DNA of 64,000 bases from Chloracidobacterium sp. (GTDB lineage Bacteria > Acidobacteriota > Blastocatellia > Pyrinomonadales > Pyrinomonadaceae), in assembly GCA_016711345.1 (NCBI GenBank), contig JADJTD010000001.1, positions 930,001 to 994,000 of the forward strand. The letters are read 5' to 3'. Numbering within the stretch: position 1 is the stretch's first letter; every line of letters starts with the position of its first letter. The notes under the pieces are model-generated. The model ran no database searches, had not been told where the DNA came from, and saw nothing but the letters and a program-made list of their open reading frames with translations. The translations under genes were made by a program, and so were the position numbers. Below are positions 33,601 through 40,406 of the stretch, one piece after another.

Positions 33601-36042
33601 AACATGGTCGGCACAAATGGAACCAACGATCTGGGAAACGGAGAGTTCGGTGTCTGGTTGTCGGGCTCCGTTAAAAACAATCCGGTCGTACAAAATCTGG
33701 TTTCAGGCAATGCCATCGGTATCGCCGTGACTGACGGAGGTGAGTCAAACTCGATCGGTGTCAACAGGATCGGAATGAGTGAAAATGACAATTCTGCGAT
33801 ACCGAACGACATCGGTATCTGGATCCGACAATCAACGGACACCTTGATCTCTGCAAATGCTATTGCGGGCAATACTATTGGAATACTGCTTGGCACGAAT
33901 ATCGGATTTGGAGAAACCAACAGCTTGATAGAAAGATACAACACAGATCCATCGCGTAAAGATCGAACTGGAGCAGAATTCACGTCCGGAAATCGTGTGA
34001 TGGCAAACAGGATCGGAACCAGCAACAATAATACGGTAATTCCCAACAAGACAGGAATAGCCGTCGGAGAGAATGCTCGAAGCAATCTTATCGGTATCCC
34101 TGGCGAACCGTACAACAGTATCGTTGGCAATACTGATGCACCTGGTTTTGGAATCTTTCTCGGAACGTTAGCCGCGAATCCATCGGAAGAGTCCTTACCG
34201 CAATTCAACACGTTTCAGAGAAACCTTATTGGGTTGGGTCCCAATCAGACATCGATCGCGAACACCAAGGGTTTCGTGCTCATCCGGGCCAAGGAAAACA
34301 CGATTGGAGGAACTTCAGACGAAACGGCGAATGTTATTGTGGGAAGCACTCAAGAGGGACTCGTGCTGGCTGACGGAACCTACGAAAATACGATCCTAAA
34401 GAATTTTATCGGCGTTCTTCCACCGGCAATGCGGAATCAACCAAAAAAGGTCAATTCAGAGCGAGAGCCAAACGGCACTTACGGAAATGGCAGTCACGGC
34501 ATTTTGGTTGAAAACGGTGCAAGCGGAAATATACTTGGAGGAGAAACGAGTGCTACGGGCTTGGTGATTTCAGATAACGTTGGCAACGGCATACGGTTAG
34601 CTTCGAACGCCGGCATCGGTAATCGCATGGGAGCGAATAGTATCTCGAATAACGCTCTGCCGGGGATCGATCTTGGCGGAGACGGTGTTACGCCGAACGA
34701 TCCTACAGATGCAGATGTCGGGCCGAATAATCTGCAGAACTATCCGGCGTTTGTATTCTCGATCAGCGGCGGAAACTTGATAGTCAATTATCAGGTCGAT
34801 TCTGCACTAGCAAATTCAAATTATGGAACGACCGGATTGACTGTTCAATTTTATAAGGCGGATGGTTCAGGAGCAGGAGTTAGTTCTCTCGGGTCTGATC
34901 AATATACCGCAAGCGATTATTCGAACGGCAGTCCTGGATTTAAAAAGAAGAATCTGGGTAATGCGGCGGCTCTGGGGTTTATGGCTGGAGACACGATGAC
35001 CGCAACGGCGACAGATGCGGATGGTAATTCTTCGGAGTTTTCACCGGCGGTGAGCAGTGCACCGTCGGCAATCAGCGGCACAATAACTTATGGCAACGCG
35101 ATCGGTGCGCCGAATCCGCGGTTTGTATCGAATGTGCTTATAAGCGGCTCAGGTTCGACAAATGTTTCGACGACGACTGCGGCTCCCGGAGCAATTGCAG
35201 GCCAGTACACGCTGATGGGTTTTGGTGCGGGTTCTTATACTGTCACGCCAACTAAAACAGGCGGCGTGAACAACATTACTTCGTTTGATGCGGCGAGAAT
35301 ATCGCAGCATGTCGCGGGGCCGCCGAATCCGCAGTTGACAGGCAATCAGCTTCTTGTGGCTGATGTGAGCGGCAACTCCGTTGTTTCGTCGTTTGATGCA
35401 GCGATGATCGCAAAATTTGTCGCCGGACCGCCATTTGCGGCGCCGGGTATCGGTTCGACATCGACCTGGAGATTTACGCCGACAAATAAAAACTATCCAT
35501 CAGTCGCAAGCAGCATCGCAGGAGAAGATTACTCGGCACTGCTGATGGGCGAGGTTTCGGGAAACTGGAACAATACCGGTGCAAGGCCGGCGGGAAAAGT
35601 TAACAATGGACAGTGGACAATGGACAGCAAAGGAATGGGGCCGGAGAGAGGCATCTCTGTTGAGCTGCCGACACTCGTATCTGTTGATAAAGAGATCGTT
35701 GTGCCGGTGAATGTTCAGGGCATAGCAAATAAGGGCGTGATCGCGTATGAATTTGATCTGCGATACGATCCGACGGTGATACAGCCGATCGTTGAGCCGG
35801 CTGATTTGAAAGACACTGCGAGTCGCGGACTTTTGGTTGTCACGAACGCAACTGAGCCGGGGCTTTTGAGGGTTGTTGTTTATGGGGCTTATCCGATAGA
35901 TGGCGATGGTGTTTTGTTGAATCTCAGATTTACTTCTGTTGGTGCTGTGGGTTCGATGTCGCCGATCTCGTTCGGGCGGATAATGTTTAATGAGGGCGAG
36001 TCGCGAGTTTTAGTCACTGACGGAAAGGTCGAACTGTTTTAG
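30607..36042 (+). CDS. giant secreted FG-GAP/CSLREA/beta-helix protein with dockerin- and cohesin-like end
   Basis: 1811 residues from ATG 30607 (GGAG five bases upstream). A signal-anchor segment (NLSLIAFAVIFALGITSFAL) is followed by about seven FG-GAP-type repeats (about 100-470; pattern SVAISGDTVVVGAP...AAYIFVR), a CSLREA-like motif CSLRAAIETANAN (about 517), and a long parallel beta-helix of repeating NxIxGN/NLISGN units (about 560-1360). Near residues 1550-1600 two FDAA(R/M)I(S/A)-type segments with DVSGNSVVSSFDA form a dockerin-like pair. The last 120 residues (VVPVNVQGIANKGVIAYEFD, then LRYDPTVIQP) look cohesin-like. A surface or secreted adhesin or polysaccharide-binding protein is likely. 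Having dockerin- and cohesin-like modules in one chain allows self-assembly, which is inference. Confidence 0.85.
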   Translation: MNNRINAIKRNQPYFLQKKRNLSLIAFAVIFALGITSFALYTQTAAPNEKEKGLPTLNDDASVDYLRNDLTNEALEDAIANTVGDDLTKNPEAVVKLTGSAPRPNDRLGSSVAISGDTVVVGAPSTDGGGADTNGAAYIFVRNGSGWSEQQRLTSPDSPADDKDGFGAAVSISGDTLIVGALRQGDPNLGDYGAAYIYVRTGSTWTLQKKLSPLDTPLAKCEGQFGKSVAISGDTVLIGTDGCLQFTEHSAMVHVFVREGTTWTQQALLTAIDEGNDDSFGESAALSGDTAIIGDPDRSGQGPEAAYIFVRCGTEWTRQQRLMPSDGGDKYFGGSVAISGNTVIVGGPEEPGILNGTAGSAYIFVNDGTTWTQQQKLKADSGSITSRYFGAGVGILGDTVVVGKRSEGTLQASRGQALIYARSGTTWTLQETLSGTGPLNDDFGFSAAISPDAVIIGSRFDLAGVGSAYAIDRTTQAPPPSSSPCEDDIEVNIVTDQPDIDLEDDVCDVDKGQSGNQCSLRAAIETANANEGPDEILFNIPGGGTHTISPITQLPSLSETATIDATTQPGYAGSPLIELSGNSTLGGIGFVAGSNNSVLRGMAINRFGAGVGIETSGVSVERCYFGLSPDGSPAGTTADNVIAISISTAAASNNTIGGVGNLGNVISNSNFGVGISAGASGNKVFGNNIGTNAAGTSAMPNGNAVVIQGANGNQIGGETVGQGNLISGNTTVGVLVTANSSTNTITGNKIGTNVSGTEAVANGVGVAIGSSTNNRVGSETAGMGNLISGNTAFGIAIGANASGNTIVGNLIGTNAGGTSALANLAGVVIEDSDDNDVGLETANSGNLISGNTTVGVALRTNASNNRIAGNKIGTTLNGTSVLPNGQHGIFVDTGAEENKLRSNVVGGHNLTNESGGIVLGPDAGTENYVTENSIGVVGNLGTTALPNKYGVVCFADGQFIGSSLEGGNRISHNEKAGIWVASVEGGPNPVVENNTITKNMVGTNGTNDLGNGEFGVWLSGSVKNNPVVQNLVSGNAIGIAVTDGGESNSIGVNRIGMSENDNSAIPNDIGIWIRQSTDTLISANAIAGNTIGILLGTNIGFGETNSLIERYNTDPSRKDRTGAEFTSGNRVMANRIGTSNNNTVIPNKTGIAVGENARSNLIGIPGEPYNSIVGNTDAPGFGIFLGTLAANPSEESLPQFNTFQRNLIGLGPNQTSIANTKGFVLIRAKENTIGGTSDETANVIVGSTQEGLVLADGTYENTILKNFIGVLPPAMRNQPKKVNSEREPNGTYGNGSHGILVENGASGNILGGETSATGLVISDNVGNGIRLASNAGIGNRMGANSISNNALPGIDLGGDGVTPNDPTDADVGPNNLQNYPAFVFSISGGNLIVNYQVDSALANSNYGTTGLTVQFYKADGSGAGVSSLGSDQYTASDYSNGSPGFKKKNLGNAAALGFMAGDTMTATATDADGNSSEFSPAVSSAPSAISGTITYGNAIGAPNPRFVSNVLISGSGSTNVSTTTAAPGAIAGQYTLMGFGAGSYTVTPTKTGGVNNITSFDAARISQHVAGPPNPQLTGNQLLVADVSGNSVVSSFDAAMIAKFVAGPPFAAPGIGSTSTWRFTPTNKNYPSVASSIAGEDYSALLMGEVSGNWNNTGARPAGKVNNGQWTMDSKGMGPERGISVELPTLVSVDKEIVVPVNVQGIANKGVIAYEFDLRYDPTVIQPIVEPADLKDTASRGLLVVTNATEPGLLRVVVYGAYPIDGDGVLLNLRFTSVGAVGSMSPISFGRIMFNEGESRVLVTDGKVELF

Positions 36043-36067
36043 AGTTCGTGGAGTCGCAAATGTGTAG

Positions 36068-36099
36068 GGGCGATGCACTCGGTGTTGAGTGAATCGCCC
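36068..36099 (+). terminator. hairpin after the giant surface protein gene
   Basis: GGGCGATGCACTC and GAGTGAATCGCCC pair with one mismatch around a six-base loop, 26 bases beyond the stop. Only a short T-rich tail follows, so it could be a terminator or a dispersed intergenic repeat. Confidence 0.45.
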
Positions 36100-36290
36100 T
36101 TACTTACGTGCGGGCTTTTGAATAAGAATGCCCTTACTGGCGGGCGGGCTTCTGCAAAGTAACCCGTCGCTGCCGCACCTGTTCCGGCAAGTCTTGTCAT
36201 TATCTTGAATTTCCGGCCAAAACAAATTAAACTTTTGAAACAAAACACGTTCCTTTTCGTGAGATAGGCGAATAGGAAATAAATGATTTT

Positions 36291-36770
36291 ATGAACAATT
36301 TAAGACATCGTCTAAAGGACCAACGCGGATTTAACCTTATTGAATTGATGATCGTCATCGCGATCATCGGGTTGCTGATCGGCGTCGGCAGTATTGCATG
36401 GCAGGCAGTTATCCGGTCGGGAAACGAAACGACGGCTGCACAGACGGTCGATAATATTCGAAAGTTTCAGGCCCAGTACGCATCGCGAAACAAAGGTAAT
36501 TTTGCAACGTTTGACGAACTGGTCGCAAAAGTGGGCCTTGACGAGGCATTTAAGGGAGAACGGCCTTTAAAGAACGGGTATATCTTTACACTGACCGTTA
36601 CGCCTTCATCCGCAAGCACTCCATCGTTTTATTCGATAAATGCTGATCCACAGGTCTCCGAAGGAATGACCTCAACCGGCACGCGGCATTTTTACACGGA
36701 CTCGTCTCTAAGCAACATTAAAGGAACCGACGAAAATCGCCCGGCAAAAGCCGACGATCCGTCGATCTAG
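36291..36770 (+). CDS. type IV pilin-like / pseudopilin
   Basis: 159 residues with a classical prepilin leader: cleavage after Gly13 in QRGFNLIELM, with Glu5 of the mature protein in place and a hydrophobic helix (LMIVIAIIGLLIGVGSIAWQ). The C-terminal domain is short and polar, like GspG-type pseudopilins or minor pilins. It would be processed by a prepilin peptidase and assembled by a type IV pilus or type II secretion system encoded elsewhere. It stands alone between the giant surface protein and tRNA-Val. Confidence 0.85.
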   Translation: MNNLRHRLKDQRGFNLIELMIVIAIIGLLIGVGSIAWQAVIRSGNETTAAQTVDNIRKFQAQYASRNKGNFATFDELVAKVGLDEAFKGERPLKNGYIFTLTVTPSSASTPSFYSINADPQVSEGMTSTGTRHFYTDSSLSNIKGTDENRPAKADDPSI

Positions 36771-36799
36771 TGCGTCATCTGAGTTATTTTCAACGATTT

Positions 36800-36874
36800 G
36801 CCGTCTTAGCTCAGTGGTAGAGCACTCGCTTCACACGCGATAGGCCACAAGTTCAAATCTTGTAGACGGCACCA
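36800..36874 (+). tRNA. tRNA-Val (anticodon CAC)
   Basis: Acceptor stem GCCGTCT pairs with AGACGGC, D arm GCTC...GAGC, anticodon loop TTCACAC with anticodon CAC, T arm ACAAG TTCAAAT CTTGT, and an encoded CCA end at 36872-36874. The anticodon stem has one weak outer pair. The 3' half is the integration target of element 2 and is repeated at 62042-62092. Confidence 0.92.
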
Positions 36875-36877
36875 GTA
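36827..36877. repeat. attL of element 2 (51-bp direct repeat)
   Basis: This is the 3' portion of tRNA-Val plus three bases. It is identical over 51 bases to 62042-62092, 25.2 kb away. Since the tRNA is complete on this side, the island restored the gene when it inserted. Confidence 0.93.
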
Positions 36878-36903
36878 ACGACAGGCTTTCGAGCTAAAAA
36901 TGC

Positions 36904-36928
36904 GGGCAAGTTCAAAATGACCTTGCCC
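36904..36928 (+). terminator. hairpin downstream of tRNA-Val, element side
   Basis: GGGCAAG and CTTGCCC pair across an 11-base loop and are followed by CTTTGTTTG. A diverged copy of the same hairpin follows attR at 62121-62146, so the element carries its own version of the tRNA terminator. Confidence 0.65.
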
Positions 36929-38043
36929 CTTTGTTTGCCCCTTTCAATTTGCGAACAATATCAACAAAATTTTGTCAGGTGGGTGGCGTGATCGACAATG
37001 CGACCCCATAGTATGCGGTTAGTTTTGCCACTGAAAAGGCTGCGAAGGTTGGGTTCAAATTATTTCTTGCAGCGTATTCGCCGGAAATTGGACGCAGAGT
37101 TTGCGTAATATTTACGTAAATCTCGTGTAAATCAAATATCAAAACCGCACATTGTGCTGTCATTTCTCCTGTACTTATACTGTCATTTCACTGTCAAATA
37201 CGCTGTCAATATTTGAGGCTGCTCGTCTAAACCGGAACTGTCATCTACTGAAGAATCCATTTAGAAACTTCGGTTGGCATGCATTCTTGCGAATTGAAGG
37301 CCTAAATGCTACATTTGCCCTGCGAATCCCCGAAAAAATAATCCAATGACATTCGATATCCTACAGAAAAGGCATATGCAAGTGACTACCAACCCTTCGG
37401 TTAGCAGAAGAATAATCTTAATATTATTAAGTGCAACCCAGTGCCGCTAAGTGCAAAGGATAGAATGGTTTAACATCCGTGATACTCAGTGATTTTGTGT
37501 CATTTTCAATGCAATTTCGACTAGTTATGACACAATCCACGTCACAATAGTCTGAGCGGATTAATAAAGGCTTTGCAGATATTTTTCTCAACTAATCACT
37601 CAGTACCACAGAAGTGCAAACGCTAATAAGAGAATAGTTTAGATAAAGACGCGTCACTCAGTGATTCTCCATGTATGAGGGTATTTACTACATTTTTTAC
37701 TACAGTCTGCAAGGACTTAGGACCTATCAAACAATGCCTATTCAGCCCAGTACTTCACAGTGTCAGAAAACTACAGTTTTATGACACTCATTTTAGAAGG
37801 AAGATGGACCAACAAAATCGGGGCATAGATTGCTATGTTTTTATTGGGTTTTTTGACACCGACAATCGACCTCACTATTACGGGACATCAAAGTTGCTTT
37901 CAGTTGGGTCAGGTACGAAAACGCGATAGTCGAGCTTCGCGGCGTCGCTATCAACGCCCTCTCTGCTGAAGAATCCAAACAGCTTCTCGCAAAGTTCAAA
38001 GACAAGATCGGTTAATAATCCACTCGATCCCATTCGCGTAGTC
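36929..38043. other. gene-poor left end of element 2
   Basis: About 1.1 kb without a convincing intact gene. It contains scattered CACTCAGTGATT words (near 37490 and 37650), an AT-rich background, a frame at 37807-37929 that starts plausibly but breaks, and the gene-tail remnant at 37932-38015. It reads like decayed cargo or a region of repeated insertion and deletion. Confidence 0.45.
37932..38015 (+). pseudogene. 3'-end gene remnant, copy 1
   Basis: Open frame giving ELRGVAINALSAEESKQLLA then KFKDKIG and a stop. It matches copy 2 (39022-39102), which reads LRGGEINTLSAEESKRLLTK then IKDKIV. The frame can be followed upstream for about 15 more residues (KVAFSWVRYENAIV) without a start. It is the tail of a lost gene. 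Each copy is followed by the same promoter and a different defence-type gene. Confidence 0.6.
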
Positions 38044-38073
38044 TTTACATTTCGCCCGTTTCTCGTCTATTAT
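38044..38073 (+). promoter_or_regulatory. cassette promoter, copy 1
   Basis: TTTACA, an 18-base spacer and TATTAT, 34 bases before the ATG at 38108. The spacer is nearly the same as in copy 2 (39151-39180). Confidence 0.55.
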
Positions 38074-38107
38074 CTTTGGCGCACCTATAACATGCTGACG
38101 TGACAAC

Positions 38108-39004
38108 ATGATCAACTATCAAAAAGTTTGGGCGGGTCTGGCTCACGAAGAGAAGATCGCGTTTCGCGACCGTGCCATCAAGGCGGTTCAGGAAATCTAT
38201 CCGCATTACATTGTACGACCAGTCGAGCCGGGTGATGCAGATCGTTTCTTTGTGGGCAACAAACAGGACAATGTTCGTGTCACGGTTCCGCTGCGCGACC
38301 TTTTCGCTCGGTTCTCGATAACGGGCAAAACGCACGAAGATCTAAAAGACGCGATCTTCAATGAATATGCCGGAATGCTGAACATGGCAGAAGACGTGTC
38401 CGTTGCGACAGAGATACCGGAATTTACGTGGGACGATGTGAAGGGTGATGTGCGGCTACAACACGTCCGGCTTAACGAGATTCCTGAAGGCAAACTCCAT
38501 TATCCTTTCGGCGACGAGGTTGTGACAGCACTAGTGATCGACCGTCCTGAGCAAACGATTATGTACTGGATCACACAGGAAATGCTCGACTCGTGGGGAA
38601 AAACTATGGACGAGCTTTTCAAGCAGTCGATGGAAAACCTCACCGACCTTTCCGAAGGCATCGAGATTGTCGGGACCAACACACCGCGTAAAGAATTGTG
38701 GCCGGAAAAGGGGCAGCCGTTTGTTACGACCTGTCTGCTTCTTTCCCCGCTTCGATATCTCATAGCGCAGACCATAGGCTCGCCGTTTCGTTTCGGCATC
38801 CCGAGCCGTCACCGCTTTTACGCCTGGATCGACATCGAAGACGAAAATTATCAGATCGAGATGAAAGCAAAGATGGAGCGCGAAATGGACCGGTATCCAT
38901 CTGCGTTAACCTCCAAAATATACGAAGTTGACACACAGGGACAGATCAAGCTGGTAAAACCCCAACCCGAGATCCCGCCCGTGCCCTTCATTAGTAATAA
39001 CTAG
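38108..39004 (+). CDS. DUF1444/YtpQ-like protein
   Basis: 298 residues without signal or membrane segment. The pattern DNVRVTVPLRDLFARFSITG early, and PLRYLIAQTIGSPFRFGIPS late, recalls DUF1444 (YtpQ, UPF0354) proteins, whose function is unknown. It is the first gene of the island, driven by cassette promoter 1. In this setting it may be an accessory or defence protein, but that is inference from location only. Confidence 0.5.
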   Translation: MINYQKVWAGLAHEEKIAFRDRAIKAVQEIYPHYIVRPVEPGDADRFFVGNKQDNVRVTVPLRDLFARFSITGKTHEDLKDAIFNEYAGMLNMAEDVSVATEIPEFTWDDVKGDVRLQHVRLNEIPEGKLHYPFGDEVVTALVIDRPEQTIMYWITQEMLDSWGKTMDELFKQSMENLTDLSEGIEIVGTNTPRKELWPEKGQPFVTTCLLLSPLRYLIAQTIGSPFRFGIPSRHRFYAWIDIEDENYQIEMKAKMEREMDRYPSALTSKIYEVDTQGQIKLVKPQPEIPPVPFISNN

Positions 39005-39021
39005 CGCATTGCGGAAAAAGG

Positions 39022-39102
39022 CTTCGCGGTGGCGAGATCAACACCCTCTCCGCCGAAGAATCCAAACGGCTTCTCACAAAGATCAAAGACAAGATCGTTT
39101 GA
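39022..39102 (+). pseudogene. 3'-end gene remnant, copy 2
   Basis: Second copy of the gene tail described at 37932-38015, diverged at several positions but with the stop at the same place. It begins 18 bases after the stop of the DUF1444-like gene. Confidence 0.6.
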
Positions 39103-39150
39103 TTGTGGATTCCAACGCTCGCACCCAACTTGCACGCAGGCTTTTTCGCC

Positions 39151-39180
39151 TTTACATTTCGCCCATTTTTCGTCTAATAT
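39151..39180 (+). promoter_or_regulatory. cassette promoter, copy 2
   Basis: TTTACA, an 18-base spacer and TAATAT, 30 bases before the ATG at 39211. The segment differs from copy 1 at only a few of 30 positions, so the two genes are probably regulated alike. Confidence 0.55.
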
Positions 39181-39210
39181 TTTGACGCGTCAATATCTAA
39201 CGACAACCAC

Positions 39211-40296
39211 ATGTCTGAACCAAAGAAACACGATGATAGAGGCCTGTTTGACACGGGCACAGACGATACAGAGTTAAAGCAAACAATACAAATCCTGGAT
39301 AAAGACGGGAAACTAAAGAGTGAATACAAAGCGGTGGTCGATGACCCTCGTTTTTCAATTCCTTTTGAGACTCAAGCACAGCACGACGCTATCGTCATCA
39401 AAAAGGGGGATCTGATTGGACTACCAGAAGATTATCCAAGAATTGAAGTAAGACCAATTGTCGCTGTTTCCATCGTATCTATGGCGGTCGTTGCTGCAGT
39501 AGAGATTCTGGCACCAAAGGTTATCTCAAAACCAGATGAGACCGCCGACTACATTGTTTTTGGAGATATTGAACTTCGACCAGGTACGACGTTTATTGGG
39601 GGACGAAATACGGGACTCTATGATACGGAAGGAATTATTATCGAAGCGAAGCACATAGGCGGGAATCCCGAGAAGTTTGAGGATTGGGCATATTTTGTTG
39701 TGGGGAAAAGCTATTTTAACCGTGATGCAGCTCAATGGATCCTGCTTGACAATATAACTTCTCCGGTCATTGGCCCCAGCTCGATTCTGACCTTGGATAC
39801 TCCTGCAAACTACGAAATTGATCGTTTGATCGAAGCGGGTGAGAGTGAATTCTTCGGCTATCTTACCAGTAACCCGAAAGCGATTGATTCTCTCAACGGA
39901 AAGCAATTTGAGAGCCTCGTGGTTTCCATCTACCGTAATCTTGGATTCGACACTGAACCCGTAGGAAGATGGAACCAAGCCGATGGCGGAGTAGATATAA
40001 TTGCTGTCTCAAAAACCGAAGCGTCTATTGATTTTCGGTTGGCAATCCAATGCAAGGCTTCAAAGAATATGATTTCCGCAAAGCCTTTACGTGAACTGGC
40101 GGGTGTTCTTGACAACTTTAAAGTGAACAAGGGGTTGGTTGTGACAACTTCAAAATTTACCGGTCCAGCTCGTCGAGAAGCCGAAGGACATTTATGGAGA
40201 ATTGAGTTGCAAGATCGCGATGACGTGATTCGAAAACTCCTCAAAATAATGCGACCCAATTTGCGAAGTTTTATCGAAGATTTTGAGTCCCAATAA
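39211..40296 (+). CDS. Mrr-type restriction endonuclease-like protein
   Basis: 361 residues. The C-terminal half (about 225-345) is a PD-(D/E)xK Mrr_cat-type domain: LNGKQFESLVVSIYRNLGFD, GGVDIIAVS and LAIQCKASK, giving the D...QxK pattern of Mrr-like enzymes, followed by KGLVVTTSKFTGPARREAE. The N-terminal 220 residues are an extra domain, with one hydrophobic stretch (PIVAVSIVSMAVVAAVEIL), that may recognise substrate. Mrr-type nucleases cut modified DNA or serve other defence roles. Start by position and cassette promoter 2. Confidence 0.75.
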   Translation: MSEPKKHDDRGLFDTGTDDTELKQTIQILDKDGKLKSEYKAVVDDPRFSIPFETQAQHDAIVIKKGDLIGLPEDYPRIEVRPIVAVSIVSMAVVAAVEILAPKVISKPDETADYIVFGDIELRPGTTFIGGRNTGLYDTEGIIIEAKHIGGNPEKFEDWAYFVVGKSYFNRDAAQWILLDNITSPVIGPSSILTLDTPANYEIDRLIEAGESEFFGYLTSNPKAIDSLNGKQFESLVVSIYRNLGFDTEPVGRWNQADGGVDIIAVSKTEASIDFRLAIQCKASKNMISAKPLRELAGVLDNFKVNKGLVVTTSKFTGPARREAEGHLWRIELQDRDDVIRKLLKIMRPNLRSFIEDFESQ

Positions 40297-40406
40297 AATC
40301 TCATCTAAAACTCTAGTAATATAGATTCAAACCCGATGACGATTGCTCGTGTTATATCAAATTTAGTGTAATGTATGTTAACTGGGATAATTAGGAGTTA
40401 AAAATC

